A stretch of 64,000 nt of DNA, taken from contig NC_009937.1 of the NCBI RefSeq assembly GCF_000010525.1, positions 4,407,501-4,471,500 on the forward strand. The letters are read 5' to 3'. How positions within the stretch are numbered: the first letter of the stretch is position 1; each line of letters starts with the position of its first letter. The notes below the pieces were generated by a model, which saw nothing but the letters and a program-made list of their open reading frames with translations, was not told where the DNA came from and made no database searches. Of the stretch, positions 1-9,183 are shown piece by piece. Origin of the DNA: Azorhizobium caulinodans ORS 571 (GTDB lineage Bacteria; Pseudomonadota; Alphaproteobacteria; Rhizobiales; Xanthobacteraceae). The translations under genes were made by a program, and so were the position numbers.

Positions 1-121
1 CGCCGCCCATGGCGGGCAGCCGCCCGCTGTGGTCTACTTCAACGGTATCGAAACCGATCAGCAGGCCCGCAGAGTAGCTTAAAACACCCGCGAACCTGTC
101 CAAGGATCGGGGAGTAGCTCA
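1..121 (+). mobile_element. 3' end of an IS3-family insertion sequence (partial)
   Basis: An open frame enters from the window edge and stops with TAA at 80-82. Its last residues contain the run VVYFNGIETDQQ and end in RRVA, which I recognise as the C-terminal tail of IS3-type OrfB transposases common in rhizobia. The stop is followed by CTGTCCAAGGATCGGGGAGTAGCTCA ending near 121, which looks like the terminal inverted repeat of such an element. The rest of the element lies outside the window, so intactness cannot be judged. Confidence 0.55.
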
Positions 122-512
122 ACCCGTTCCCGAGGCGATTGGGGACTAAGTTCGAGAAGGTCCGCAAGCGCGACTGCGGCGACGCTGTTCTGATAAAATA
201 TTCCGGCCTGCATGGTGCCCCCTGCTTCGGTCATCGTTTAGCGCCACCGTTTCTATTTGTAGCCTCAGTTATGACGTAGTGCATTTGGGGCAACATCCGT
301 TTCCAGCTTGATTCCTGGAGATTCACTATAACAGTGTCTGAATGAGCAAAATCAAATCTGAAAGCAGACTGGCAGCTTCCGGCCCCAAACCGGACGTTAA
401 GACGTCCATTGGGAAAGGTCCGTTCTTGGCGCATCCTGCAGGATGAAGTGGATGCCCAGTGGGCGATCGGAAGGACAGAATGGTTGCACCACATGCTGCC
501 CGCTCACCGCTT
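122..512. other. no recognisable gene
   Basis: About 390 bases between the IS end and the Fic gene. A leftward open frame of 87 codons at 231-494 has no domain I recognise and no clear ribosome binding site. I see no RNA gene or strong repeat. It is probably degenerate accessory DNA of the conjugative element. Confidence 0.4.
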
Positions 513-1616
513 TTACGGCAGATTCAGGTGGTAGCGCGTGTAGCGGCGATCGCCGGTGCGCGTCAGGGCGCCTTTCTCGACCAGATCGTGCAGATCGCGC
601 GTGGCGGTGGGGCGTGAGGTGCCGGTGATGGCGAGGTAGTTTTCCGCGCTCAGGCCGCCCGTGAAGCCACCGGGGCCCTCGCGGAACAGGCGGGCGATCA
701 CCTTCTCCTGCCGTTCGTTCATCATGTCGCGGAAGCGATCATAAAAATGCGCCTTGGCGATGTGGAAGGCGACGCGGCCGAGCGTCGTCTGCTGGGCTGC
801 TATGATCGTTTCCGCAAAATAGACCAGCCACCCCGTGACATCGAGCGTCTGCTGATGGACCTCGAGCTGATCGTAATAGGCCTTGCGATGCTGCTCGATG
901 GTATGGGCGAGCGCGATCAGGGTCGGCTGCCCGATGTTCTGGGCGAGGGATTTTTCTGCGAGCGTTCGCCCGATGCGGCCATTGCCATCCTCGAAGGGAT
1001 GGATGCTCTCGAAATAAAGATGTCCGATCCCGGCTCGGGTAAGTGCTGGCAATGGCTCGTCCCCGTTCGGGGCCGAGCCATTGAACCAGGTGAGATAGGC
1101 GGCCATCTCGTCCGGAACCCGGGAGGATGGCGGCGCCTCGAAATGCACAGTCGGCCGATCCTGGCGGCCGGACACGATCTGCATCGCGTCTTCATGGCGA
1201 CGGTAGCCGCCGATCGTTTCCAGATGCCGGCTATCCGCCATCAGCATGCGGTGCCAGCGGAATAGCGTGTCGGCGTCGAGGGGATCGGCCCAGCTCCTAT
1301 AGAGATCGACCATCATCTCCGCGATGCCACGCTCTTTCGGCTTCACGTTGCGATTGTCGGTGTCGAGGCCGAGCTGACGGCGCAGGGAGGATTGCACGCT
1401 GAGGCGATCCAGCGTCTCCCCTTCGATCGCGCTGGTCTTGACCGCCTCGTCGCTGAGGAGTTCGATCCGCAGCAGGTCCCGCTCGTCATCGCTCACATGC
1501 CGGACCGCACCGATCACCTCGCCGGTGAGCAGCAGGAACCGCCGCTCCAGCGGTTCGAGGGCAACCGGATCATAGACAAAATGCGGCCAGCCGTGCTGGG
1601 TCCAGTTCCAAGCCAT
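513..1616 (-). CDS. Fic family protein (AMP-transferase, DUF4172 N-terminus)
   Basis: A 367-residue Fic-domain protein. Fic enzymes usually transfer AMP from ATP to target proteins and often act as toxins. The signature HPFEDGNGRIGR at residues 206-217 has the catalytic His and both Arg residues. An N-terminal TSAIEG motif at 61-66 fits the auto-inhibitory [ST]xxxE[GN] helix that blocks ATP binding, so activity is probably self-restrained rather than controlled by a separate antitoxin. The start WNWxxxxWPHF is typical of DUF4172. A winged-helix-like region at the C-terminus could autoregulate. It stands alone, divergent from the HNH gene, as ICE cargo. The target is unknown. Confidence 0.85.
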   Translation of the reverse strand: MAWNWTQHGWPHFVYDPVALEPLERRFLLLTGEVIGAVRHVSDDERDLLRIELLSDEAVKTSAIEGETLDRLSVQSSLRRQLGLDTDNRNVKPKERGIAEMMVDLYRSWADPLDADTLFRWHRMLMADSRHLETIGGYRRHEDAMQIVSGRQDRPTVHFEAPPSSRVPDEMAAYLTWFNGSAPNGDEPLPALTRAGIGHLYFESIHPFEDGNGRIGRTLAEKSLAQNIGQPTLIALAHTIEQHRKAYYDQLEVHQQTLDVTGWLVYFAETIIAAQQTTLGRVAFHIAKAHFYDRFRDMMNERQEKVIARLFREGPGGFTGGLSAENYLAITGTSRPTATRDLHDLVEKGALTRTGDRRYTRYHLNLP

Positions 1617-1823
1617 GAGCGATAGAATTCCTCTCTATAGCTCACATAATAGCGAATGTGTGATTGATAGATAGCCTTCCTATCGCTCACGGCAGCGCCA
1701 AGGAGACTGAGAGCGTGATGCCGGGTCGATAACGTGATGCGCGCGACCAGGGGTGAAAAGGTCCACCTGCTGCCGAACGATACCCATTGTGCGCTACGAT
1801 CGAATGGGGATCAGGGATGGCAC

Positions 1824-2723
1824 ATGGGATTCGGCGTCTTCATTCACCGCTCAGACTCGATTTATGACGACAGCCCGGCTGAGCGGTATCAGTTCCCGCG
1901 CCCATATCTGGGACGCGTCGAGGCCTGCGTCGGCGACTGGATCGTTTATTACGAACCCCGGAAAGTGGCGGAGACCCGCGGCTATTTCGCGATCGCCAGA
2001 GTCCAGCGCGTCGTTCCTGATCCCACCGCTCCGGGCATGTATCTCGCTCTCATCGAACCGGGCAGTTATCTCGATTTTGCCAGCCCGGTGCCTTTCACCG
2101 ATGCGGATGGCGTGGTCGAGCGCGGAGTGCTGAACGCCGACGGGCGCATTTCGGGGCGCGCGCAAGCCGCCGTGCGTCCACTCTCGCGGGACGATTTCAA
2201 CCGGATCGTCACGCTCGGGCTGAATGATAGCGAGCCGCTGCTGCCACGCGTCGACGAGGGTGCATCCCTCTCAGGCTTTGAAGAAGAACAAGCGCCATTC
2301 GTGTTCGAGCAGCCCCGCGAGCGCGTCAACACTCTGTCGTCTCGCATTGTCCGCGACCGCATCTTCCGGCGCGTCGTGCTGCGCGCCTATGACGAGCGCT
2401 GCGCCATTAGCGGGCTGAAGCTGATCAATGGCGGCGGGCGCGCCGAGGTGGCGGCCGCGCATATCCGGCCTGTCGAAGCGAGTGGCCCCGACATCGTCAG
2501 CAACGGGTTGGCGCTTTCTGGCACGGCGCACTGGATGTTCGATCGCGGACTGATCAGCCTCTCGGATGATCTGGACATCCTCATTTCCCGGCAAACCAAC
2601 GATCCCGACGGCGTGCGCGCCTTCATCAATAAAGACGGCCGCGCCATCGCGCCACGCAGGTTGATCGAGCGACCCCATCCCCATTTCCTGCGCTGGCACA
2701 GGGAGCATTGTTTCAAGCCGTGA
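1824..2723 (+). CDS. HNH endonuclease family protein
   Basis: A probable DNA nuclease with an HNH domain in its C-terminal third. The visible signature is CAISGLKLINGGGRAEVAAAH, followed by HIRP and a GLALSGTAHWMFDRG-like segment, the pattern of HNH_2 putative restriction endonucleases. The N-terminal ~180 residues hold no domain I can name. I chose ATG at 1824, where conservation-like sequence begins (MGFGVFIHRS), giving 299 residues. An in-frame start at 1734 would add 30 poorly patterned residues. No methyltransferase lies nearby, so it may be a stand-alone defence or cargo nuclease rather than half of a restriction pair. Confidence 0.7.
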   Translation: MGFGVFIHRSDSIYDDSPAERYQFPRPYLGRVEACVGDWIVYYEPRKVAETRGYFAIARVQRVVPDPTAPGMYLALIEPGSYLDFASPVPFTDADGVVERGVLNADGRISGRAQAAVRPLSRDDFNRIVTLGLNDSEPLLPRVDEGASLSGFEEEQAPFVFEQPRERVNTLSSRIVRDRIFRRVVLRAYDERCAISGLKLINGGGRAEVAAAHIRPVEASGPDIVSNGLALSGTAHWMFDRGLISLSDDLDILISRQTNDPDGVRAFINKDGRAIAPRRLIERPHPHFLRWHREHCFKP

Positions 2724-2847
2724 AGCGGCGGCTCCCTATGCCGCTTGCGATCACTGCACAGCAGTTCCGCCGTTCGCCTGTCATTGCACGCCACGCTGCG
2801 ACGCGAAGGGAAACCTGTTGAACCGGCCCAATATCGGGCTCTTTTAA

Positions 2848-2866
2848 TCATCCCCACCCGGGATGA
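2848..2866. promoter_or_regulatory. inverted repeat upstream of trbB
   Basis: TCATCCC-CACCC-GGGATGA forms a perfect 7-bp dyad 33 bases before the trbB start. It lies in the only gap before the trb operon, so it could be an operator or a weak hairpin. No binding protein can be named. Confidence 0.3.
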
Positions 2867-2898
2867 GATCGTCATGACCCCGGCACGTCGGGGAGCAT

Positions 2899-3870
2899 AT
2901 GGCGGCAGCACATCATCATCAGGGTTTTGCCCGCGGCGCGCGGATGCTGCGCACGGCGATGGGTCCGGCGATCGCCCGGCACCTGGAAGACCCGTCCGTC
3001 GTCGAGGTGATGCTGAACCCGGATGGGCGGCTGTGGATCGACCGGCTCTCGGAAGGGTTGGGCGACACAGGCGAGAAGCTGTCGCCCGCTGACGGTGAAC
3101 GCATCGTTCGCCTCGTCGCGCACCATGTCGGCGCGGAGGTTCACGCTGGCGCCCCGCGCGTTTCGGCCGAGCTGCCCGAGACAGAAGAACGGTTCGAGGG
3201 CCTGCTGCCGCCGGTCGTCACGGCACCTACTTTCGCCATCCGCAAGCCCGCCGTCGCGGTCTTCACGCTCGAGGACTATGTCCGCGCCGGGATCATGTCC
3301 GACGGACAAGCCGGCGCGCTGCGCCAGGGTGTGGCCTCTCGCGCCAACATTCTCGTCGCGGGCGGCACCTCGACGGGCAAGACCACGCTGACCAACGCGC
3401 TGCTCGCCGAGGTCGCTAAGACAGAAGATCGGGTCGTTCTCATCGAGGATACGCGCGAGCTGCAATGCGCGGCGCCGAACCTCGTCGCCCTGCGCACCAA
3501 GGACGGCGTCGCCTCGCTGTCCGAGCTCGTCCGCTCAGCGCTGCGCCTGCGGCCCGACCGCATCCCCATTGGCGAGGTGCGCGGCGCAGAGGCGCTCGAC
3601 CTGCTCAAGGCGTGGGGCACCGGCCATCCCGGCGGCATCGGCACCATCCATGCCGGCAGTGCTATCGGCGCGCTGCGCCGGATGGAGCAACTCATTCAGG
3701 AAGCCGTCGTCACCGTCCCGCGCGCGCTGATCGCCGAGACCATCAATCTCGTGGCCGTGCTCTCGGGGCGCGGCAAGGCGCGCCGGCTCACCGAACTCGC
3801 TCGTGTCGAGGGCCTCGGCCCTGATGGCGACTACCGCGTCACCCCTGTCCTTACCGGAGATCCCTCATGA
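2899..3870 (+). CDS. trbB: conjugal transfer ATPase TrbB
   Basis: VirB11-type hexameric secretion ATPase of the mating-pair formation apparatus, on the cytoplasmic face of the inner membrane. Of its 323 residues, the Walker A motif GGTSTGKT lies at 155-162. An Asp box ([10 protein letters not shown]), a Walker B-like stretch ([12 protein letters not shown]) and a His box ([11 protein letters not shown]) follow in the family order. It is the first gene of a ten-gene trb operon and overlaps trbC by 4 bases, implying translational coupling. The length is usual for TrbB and I see no missing key residue. Confidence 0.95.
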   Translation: MAAAHHHQGFARGARMLRTAMGPAIARHLEDPSVVEVMLNPDGRLWIDRLSEGLGDTGEKLSPADGERIVRLVAHHVGAEVHAGAPRVSAELPETEERFEGLLPPVVTAPTFAIRKPAVAVFTLEDYVRAGIMSDGQAGALRQGVASRANILVAGGTSTGKTTLTNALLAEVAKTEDRVVLIEDTRELQCAAPNLVALRTKDGVASLSELVRSALRLRPDRIPIGEVRGAEALDLLKAWGTGHPGGIGTIHAGSAIGALRRMEQLIQEAVVTVPRALIAETINLVAVLSGRGKARRLTELARVEGLGPDGDYRVTPVLTGDPS

Positions 3871-4199
3871 TCCCATCGCTCCATCGCGCACGCAGCGCCG
3901 CCCGACTGGCCCTGTCTGCCACCTGTATCAGCCTGATGGCCACGGCCAGCGCTCATGCCTCCGGTTCCTCCATGCCATGGGAGGCGCCGCTGCAATCCAT
4001 CCTCCAGTCGATCGAGGGGCCGGTCGCCAAGATCATCGCCGTCATCGTCATCATCTCGACCGGGCTGGCGCTGGCCTTTGGCGACACGTCCGGTGGCTTC
4101 CGCCGGCTGATCCAGATCGTGTTCGGCCTGTCGATCGCCTTCGCCGCATCGAGCTTCTTCCTGTCCTTCTTCTCGTTCGGCGGCGGAGCGCTCGTCTGA
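3867..4199 (+). CDS. trbC: pilin-like conjugal transfer protein TrbC
   Basis: A small membrane protein of 110 residues, the likely precursor of the conjugative pilus subunit. A cleavable N-terminal signal ends around AHAS. Two hydrophobic helices follow (KIIAVIVIISTGLALAF and IVFGLSIAFAASSFFLSFF) separated by a short charged loop, the layout of VirB2/TrbC prepilins. In RP4 the mature TrbC is cyclised by a TraF peptidase; no such peptidase gene is in this window. Its stop codon overlaps the trbD start by one base. Confidence 0.9.
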   Translation: MIPSLHRARSAARLALSATCISLMATASAHASGSSMPWEAPLQSILQSIEGPVAKIIAVIVIISTGLALAFGDTSGGFRRLIQIVFGLSIAFAASSFFLSFFSFGGGALV

Positions 4200-4468
4200 T
4201 GGCCGAGACGGTTGAGGTTCCCGGCTTCAGCGTTCCGGTCCACCGAGCACTGAATGAGCCGATCCTACTCGGCGGAGCACCGCGTGCCATCGCCATCGTC
4301 AATGGCACGCTCGCCGGGGCCGTGGGTCTCGGCCTGCGCCTGTGGTTGGTCGGCCTCGCCATCGGGGTGATCGGCCATATCGCAGCAGTATGGGCGGCGA
4401 AGCGTGATCCGCTTTTCGTCGAGGTGGTGCGCCGGCATCTGCGCATCCCCGCGCACCTCTCGGTCTGA
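4199..4468 (+). CDS. trbD: conjugal transfer protein TrbD
   Basis: An 89-residue VirB3-like inner-membrane protein with a paired hydrophobic region (GTLAGAVGLGLRLWLVGLAIGVIGHIAAV split by a few residues) and an N-terminal PVHRALNEPILLGG segment typical of TrbD. VirB3-type proteins pair with the VirB4-type ATPase, here TrbE, which begins 10 bases downstream. The start was taken at the ATG overlapping the trbC stop because upstream in-frame extension runs into trbC. Confidence 0.9.
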   Translation: MAETVEVPGFSVPVHRALNEPILLGGAPRAIAIVNGTLAGAVGLGLRLWLVGLAIGVIGHIAAVWAAKRDPLFVEVVRRHLRIPAHLSV

Positions 4469-4478
4469 GCGGGGTGCC

Positions 4479-6920
4479 ATGATGATGAACCTCGCCGAGT
4501 ATCGCCGCGATAACCGGCGCCTTGCCGATTTCCTGCCCTGGGCAGCGCTCGTCGCGCCGGGCATCGTCCTGAACAAGGATGGTTCGTTCCAGCGGACAGC
4601 GCGCTTTCGCGGACCGGACCTCGACAGCGCCGTTCCCGCCGAGCTCGTCGCGGTAGCAGGGCGGCTGAACAACGCCTTTCGTCGCCTTGGCTCGGGATGG
4701 GCGATCTTCGTGGAGGCGCAGCGCCATGCGGCCGCGACCTACCCGGCGAGCGCCTTTCCCGATGCCGCCTCCGCTCTGGTCGATGCCGAGCGGCGGGCCG
4801 AATTCGAGCAGGCGGGCAGCCATTTCGAGTCGAGCTACGTCCTGACCTTCACCTTCCTGCCGCCGGCCGAGGATGCCGCCCGCACCGAAGGCTGGCTCTA
4901 TGAAGGGCGGGACCAGGCAGGCCTTGATCCCCATGAGACGTTGCGCGGCTTCGCCGACCGAACTGATCGGATCCTCAACCTCATCGATGCCTTCATGCCG
5001 GAATGCCGCTGGCTGGACGACGACGAGATGCTGACCTATCTGCATGGTTGTGTCTCGACACAGCGGCACCGTGTCCGCGTGCCGGAGACGCCGACCTATC
5101 TCGACGCGCTGCTGGCCGATCAGCCGCTCACCGGCGGGCTGGAGCCGCGCCTCGGCGATCAGCACCTACGTGTGCTGACCATCACCGGCTTTCCCACGGT
5201 GACGACGCCCGGCCTGCTCGATGAGCTGAACCGGCTCGCCTTTCCTTATCGCTGGTCGACCCGCGCCATCCTTCTCGACAAGACGGATGCGGTCCGGCTG
5301 CTCACCAAGATCCGCCGCCAATGGTTCGCCAAGCGCAAATCCATCGCCGCCATCCTGAAGGAGGTCATGACCAATGAGGCCTCCGTCCTCGTGGACTCGG
5401 ATGCCGCGAACAAGGCTGAAGATGCCGACCTCGCCCTGCAGGAGCTCGGCGCGGACCATGCCGGCATCGCCTATGTCACCGCGACGGTGACGGTGTGGGA
5501 TGCCGATCCGCGCATCGCCGACGAGAAACTGCGACGGGTCGAGAAGGTCATCCAGGGCCGCGACTTCACGGTGATGACCGAGACCATCAATGCCGTCGAT
5601 GCCTGGCTCGGCAGCTTGCCCGGCCACGTCTATGCCAATGTCCGCCAGCCGCCGATCTCGACGCTCAATCTCGCCCATATGATTCCGCTGTCAGCGGTGT
5701 GGGCCGGCGACAGTGCCGACGCGCATTTCAATGCCCCGCCGCTCCTGTTCGGCAAGACCGAGGGCTCGACCCCGTTCCGGTTCTGCCTCCATGTCGGCGA
5801 TGTCGGCCACACCCTCGTCGTCGGCCCGACCGGCGCCGGCAAATCCGTGCTGCTGGCGCTGATGGCGCTGCAGTTTCGGCGCTACGCCGGTGCCCAGGTG
5901 TTTGCCTTTGATTTCGGCGGCTCGATCCGGGCGGCGGCGCTCGCTTGTGGGGCGGACTGGCACGATCTCGGTGGCGGGCTCAGCGAGGGGAGCGCGGAGA
6001 CTGTCGCGCTCCAGCCGCTTGCGCGCATCGATGAAGCTGTGGAACACGCCTGGGCCGCCGACTGGCTGAACGCCATCCTCACCCGCGAAGGCGTCCATAT
6101 CACGCCGCAGATGAAGGAACATATCTGGACGGCGCTGACATCGCTCGCCTCGGCGCCGGTCGAGGAACGCACCCTCACCGGCCTCTGCGTCCTGCTTCAG
6201 TCCAACGACCTGAAGCAGGCATTGCGTCCCTACTGCCTGGGCGGCGCCTGGGGCCGGCTGCTCGACGCCGAGACCGAGCATCTGGGCTCCGCCACCGTCC
6301 AGGTTTTCGAGACTGAGGGGTTGATCGGTACGGAGGCCGCGCCTGCGGTGCTCGCCTATCTGTTCCACCGGATCGAGGATCGGCTCGATGGATCGCCGAC
6401 CCTTATCATCATCGATGAAGGCTGGCTGGCGCTGGACGACGAGGCCTTCGCGGGCCAACTGCGCGAATGGCTGAAGACGCTGCGCAAGAAGAACGCCAGC
6501 GTCATTTTCGCCACGCAGTCGCTCTCCGACATCGACGGCTCGGCGATCGCACCCGCCATCATCGAGAGCTGCCCGACACGCCTTCTGCTCCCCAATGAGC
6601 GGGCCATCGAGCCGCAGATCACCGCCATCTATCGCCGCTTCGGCCTGAACGATCGGCAGATCGAGATCCTCGCGCGGGCGACCCCGAAGCGCGACTACTA
6701 TTGCCAGTCGCGGCGCGGCAACCGGCTGTTCGAGCTCGGCCTCAGTGAGGTCGCGCTGGCGCTGTGCGCGGCGTCCTCGAAGACGGACCAGCAGGCCATC
6801 GGCAGGATATTCGCCGCGTACGGTCGCGACGGCTTCCTGGACGCTTGGCTGCGTCATCGCGGCCTCGGCTGGGCCGCCGACCTCCTTCCCAACCTCACCA
6901 ATTTGGAGACGCAGCCATGA
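4479..6920 (+). CDS. trbE: conjugal transfer ATPase TrbE
   Basis: VirB4-type ATPase that energises pilus assembly and substrate transfer at the inner membrane. From the ATG at 4479 it is 813 residues. Three consecutive ATG codons sit here behind a GGGGTG-like ribosome site, and the conserved MNLAEYRR start follows. The CagE/TrbE/VirB N-terminal domain precedes a RecA-like domain with Walker A GPTGAGKS near residue 447 and Walker B LIIIDEGWLAL near 642. Upstream in-frame extension would overlap trbD. It overlaps trbJ by 4 bases. It looks intact. Confidence 0.95.
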   Translation: MMMNLAEYRRDNRRLADFLPWAALVAPGIVLNKDGSFQRTARFRGPDLDSAVPAELVAVAGRLNNAFRRLGSGWAIFVEAQRHAAATYPASAFPDAASALVDAERRAEFEQAGSHFESSYVLTFTFLPPAEDAARTEGWLYEGRDQAGLDPHETLRGFADRTDRILNLIDAFMPECRWLDDDEMLTYLHGCVSTQRHRVRVPETPTYLDALLADQPLTGGLEPRLGDQHLRVLTITGFPTVTTPGLLDELNRLAFPYRWSTRAILLDKTDAVRLLTKIRRQWFAKRKSIAAILKEVMTNEASVLVDSDAANKAEDADLALQELGADHAGIAYVTATVTVWDADPRIADEKLRRVEKVIQGRDFTVMTETINAVDAWLGSLPGHVYANVRQPPISTLNLAHMIPLSAVWAGDSADAHFNAPPLLFGKTEGSTPFRFCLHVGDVGHTLVVGPTGAGKSVLLALMALQFRRYAGAQVFAFDFGGSIRAAALACGADWHDLGGGLSEGSAETVALQPLARIDEAVEHAWAADWLNAILTREGVHITPQMKEHIWTALTSLASAPVEERTLTGLCVLLQSNDLKQALRPYCLGGAWGRLLDAETEHLGSATVQVFETEGLIGTEAAPAVLAYLFHRIEDRLDGSPTLIIIDEGWLALDDEAFAGQLREWLKTLRKKNASVIFATQSLSDIDGSAIAPAIIESCPTRLLLPNERAIEPQITAIYRRFGLNDRQIEILARATPKRDYYCQSRRGNRLFELGLSEVALALCAASSKTDQQAIGRIFAAYGRDGFLDAWLRHRGLGWAADLLPNLTNLETQP

Positions 6921-7669
6921 CGCTGTTCCGTCCGCGCGCGCTCACCGTCGCCGTCGTGCTGCTGACCGCGCCGCTCGCCCTCGCCCCCGTGCTGTTCCCA
7001 TCCGCGCAGGCCCTCACGGTCTATGACCCGTGGAACTACGCGCAGAACATGATGTCGGCGGCGCGGGCGCTGGAACAGATCAACAACCAGATCACCTCGC
7101 TGCAGAACGAAGCGCAGATGCTGATCAATCAGGCGCGTAATCTCGCCAGCCTGCCGCACTCCTCGTTGCAGCAGATCCAGCAATCGGTCCAGCGCACCCA
7201 GCAATTGCTCGGGCAGGCGCAGAGCATCGCTTTCGATGTCGGCCAGATCGACCAGGCTTTCCAGCAGCGCTACGGCAATATCCCGCTCTCGGCCTCCGAT
7301 GCCGATCTCGTCGCCGGTGCGCGCTCGCGCTGGCAGACCACGGTCGGGGGCTTGCAGGACGCGCTGCGGGTGCAGGCCGGCGTCGTCGGCAATGTCGACG
7401 CCAACAAGGCCGAGATGGCGACCCTCGTCGGCCAGAGCCAGGGCGCCACGGGCGCGCTTCAGGCCACGCAGGCCGGCAACCAGTTGCTCGCTTTGCAGTC
7501 GCAGCAGCTCTCCGACCTGATCGCGGTGATGTCCGCCAATGGGCGCGCCGCGGCACTGTCCGAGGCGGAACGCGCGACCGCGGCCGAGCAGGGACGTGAG
7601 CAGCGCCGACGCTTCCTCACCCCGGGCGCCGGCTATCAGGCCGGCAATGCCCGCATGTTCAGCAACTGA
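6917..7669 (+). CDS. trbJ: conjugal transfer protein TrbJ
   Basis: VirB5-like exported protein of 250 residues, thought to be a minor pilus or periplasmic component. A signal peptide with a hydrophobic core (VAVVLLTAPLALAPVLF) ends near SAQA. The remainder is rich in Gln and Ala and predicted to be strongly helical and coiled-coil (EQINNQITSLQNEAQ), as usual for TrbJ. The start ATG overlaps the trbE stop. In RP4, the neighbouring trbK product and TrbJ both affect surface properties of the donor. Confidence 0.92.
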   Translation: MTLFRPRALTVAVVLLTAPLALAPVLFPSAQALTVYDPWNYAQNMMSAARALEQINNQITSLQNEAQMLINQARNLASLPHSSLQQIQQSVQRTQQLLGQAQSIAFDVGQIDQAFQQRYGNIPLSASDADLVAGARSRWQTTVGGLQDALRVQAGVVGNVDANKAEMATLVGQSQGATGALQATQAGNQLLALQSQQLSDLIAVMSANGRAAALSEAERATAAEQGREQRRRFLTPGAGYQAGNARMFSN

Positions 7670-7680
7670 GGGAGGCCGAC

Positions 7681-7950
7681 ATGGACGGAGCCATGCTGGC
7701 CCGGCTCGGCGCGGTGATCTTTGTGGCCATCGCCGGTACGGCGGCGGTTCTGGAGATGAGCCGGGAGGACAAGGCGCCGGTGCCTTCACCCAGTCGGACG
7801 GTCCAGGCCGAGCGCGATCCTTTGCGCGATGAACAGAGGCGGTGTCAGCAGTTGGGAGAGACTGCCGCTCAGGACCCCGCCTGCCTGAAGGTCTGGGCGC
7901 AGACGCGGGACCGGTTCCTCGGCCGTCCCGCGACGACTGAAGGTCGCTGA
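7681..7950 (+). CDS. trbK: putative entry exclusion protein TrbK
   Basis: An 89-residue protein with one N-terminal hydrophobic stretch (LGAVIFVAIAGTAAV) and a polar tail that contains a conserved-looking CQQLGE...DPACLKVW pattern with two Cys residues. The position between trbJ and trbL and this pattern match the alternate TrbK family of rhizobial elements. By analogy, TrbK prevents redundant transfer into cells that already hold the element. Sequence identity in this family is weak, so the role rests mainly on gene order. Confidence 0.75.
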   Translation: MDGAMLARLGAVIFVAIAGTAAVLEMSREDKAPVPSPSRTVQAERDPLRDEQRRCQQLGETAAQDPACLKVWAQTRDRFLGRPATTEGR

Positions 7951-7953
7951 GCC

Positions 7954-9183
7954 ATGAACGGCACCGGCGTCATCGACAACTTTCTGGGCGTCTTCACCTC
8001 CTATATTGACAGCGGCTTCGGCCTCCTTGGTGGCGAGGTCGCTTTCATCGCCACCACGCTCATCGTCATCGACGTGACGCTGGCGGCGCTGTTCTGGTCG
8101 TGGGGTGCGGATGACGACGTCATCGCCCGGCTCATCAAGAAGACCCTGTTCGTCGGCGTCTTCGCCTACATCATCGGCAATTGGAACAACCTCGCCCGCA
8201 TCGTCTTCGAGAGCTTCGCCGGGCTGGGGCTGAAGGGCTCGGGAACGGCATTTTCCGTCAGCGACTTGATGCGTCCGGGCAAGGTAGCGCAGACCGGGCT
8301 CGATGCCGGCCGTCCCTTGCTCGAGTCCATCTCCGATCTGATGGGCTGGATCGCCTTCTTCGAGAATTTCATCCAGATCGCCTGCCTGCTGTTTGCCTGG
8401 GCATTGGTGCTGCTCTCCTTCTTCATCCTCGCCGTCCAGCTCTTCGTCACCCTGATCGAGTTCAAGCTGACGACGCTCGCCGGCTTCGTGCTGATCCCCT
8501 TCGGCCTGTTCGGCAAGACCGCCTTCATGGCCGAACGGGTGCTGGGCAATGTGGTCTCCTCCGGCATCAAAGTCATGGTGCTCGCGGTCATCATCGGCAT
8601 CGGCTCGACCCTGTTCGGCCAGTTCACGGCGGGCTTCGGCGGACAGACGCCCACCATCGACGACGCCATGGCGATCGTGCTGGCCGCGCTATCGCTGCTC
8701 GGTCTCGGCATCTTCGGTCCCGGCATTGCCGCCGGCCTTGTCTCCGGTGGTCCGCAGCTGAGCGCGGGGGCCGCCGTCGGCACGGGTTTCGCCGCCGGTG
8801 GCGCCCTGATGGCGGCGGGCGGTACTGCTAGCCTCGCTGTCCGCGGCGGTGGCGCCGCGCTGTCCGCTACGGCGGCCGCGGCGCGAGGTGGAGCGACCGC
8901 CTACAGCATCGGTGCGGCCGGCCAGTCCGGCATGGCGGGTGTCGCCTCAGGTCTCGGTGGCGTCGCGCGAGCCGCGGGCTCTGCCGCCGTGTCACCGCTC
9001 GCGAACGCCGTCAGCGGTACGGCCTCAGCCTCCTCCGCCGGTGACGTGCCCGACTGGGCCAAGCGCATGAAGCGCGGCCAGTCGCTTCGCCATGGCGTCT
9101 CCGCCGCCGCCCATGCTGTGCGCTCCGGTGACAGCCATGCCGGCGGCTCCTCCGTCTCCCTCAATGAGAGCGACCGCTCATGA
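7954..9183 (+). CDS. trbL: conjugal transfer protein TrbL (VirB6-like)
   Basis: A 409-residue polytopic inner-membrane channel component. About six hydrophobic segments fill residues 20-275, for example VAFIATTLIVIDVTLAALFW and LLFAWALVLLSFFILAVQLF. The C-terminal ~130 residues are rich in Ala, Gly and Ser and probably disordered, which is typical of TrbL. VirB6-type proteins form part of the DNA path through the inner membrane. The gene starts 3 bases after trbK and overlaps trbF by 4 bases. Confidence 0.92.
   Translation: MNGTGVIDNFLGVFTSYIDSGFGLLGGEVAFIATTLIVIDVTLAALFWSWGADDDVIARLIKKTLFVGVFAYIIGNWNNLARIVFESFAGLGLKGSGTAFSVSDLMRPGKVAQTGLDAGRPLLESISDLMGWIAFFENFIQIACLLFAWALVLLSFFILAVQLFVTLIEFKLTTLAGFVLIPFGLFGKTAFMAERVLGNVVSSGIKVMVLAVIIGIGSTLFGQFTAGFGGQTPTIDDAMAIVLAALSLLGLGIFGPGIAAGLVSGGPQLSAGAAVGTGFAAGGALMAAGGTASLAVRGGGAALSATAAAARGGATAYSIGAAGQSGMAGVASGLGGVARAAGSAAVSPLANAVSGTASASSAGDVPDWAKRMKRGQSLRHGVSAAAHAVRSGDSHAGGSSVSLNESDRS

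Noticed and set aside
4404-4478. An N-terminal extension of TrbE beginning at 4404
   Set aside because: It would overlap trbD, and the conserved start follows the ATG cluster at 4479 with a ribosome site before it.
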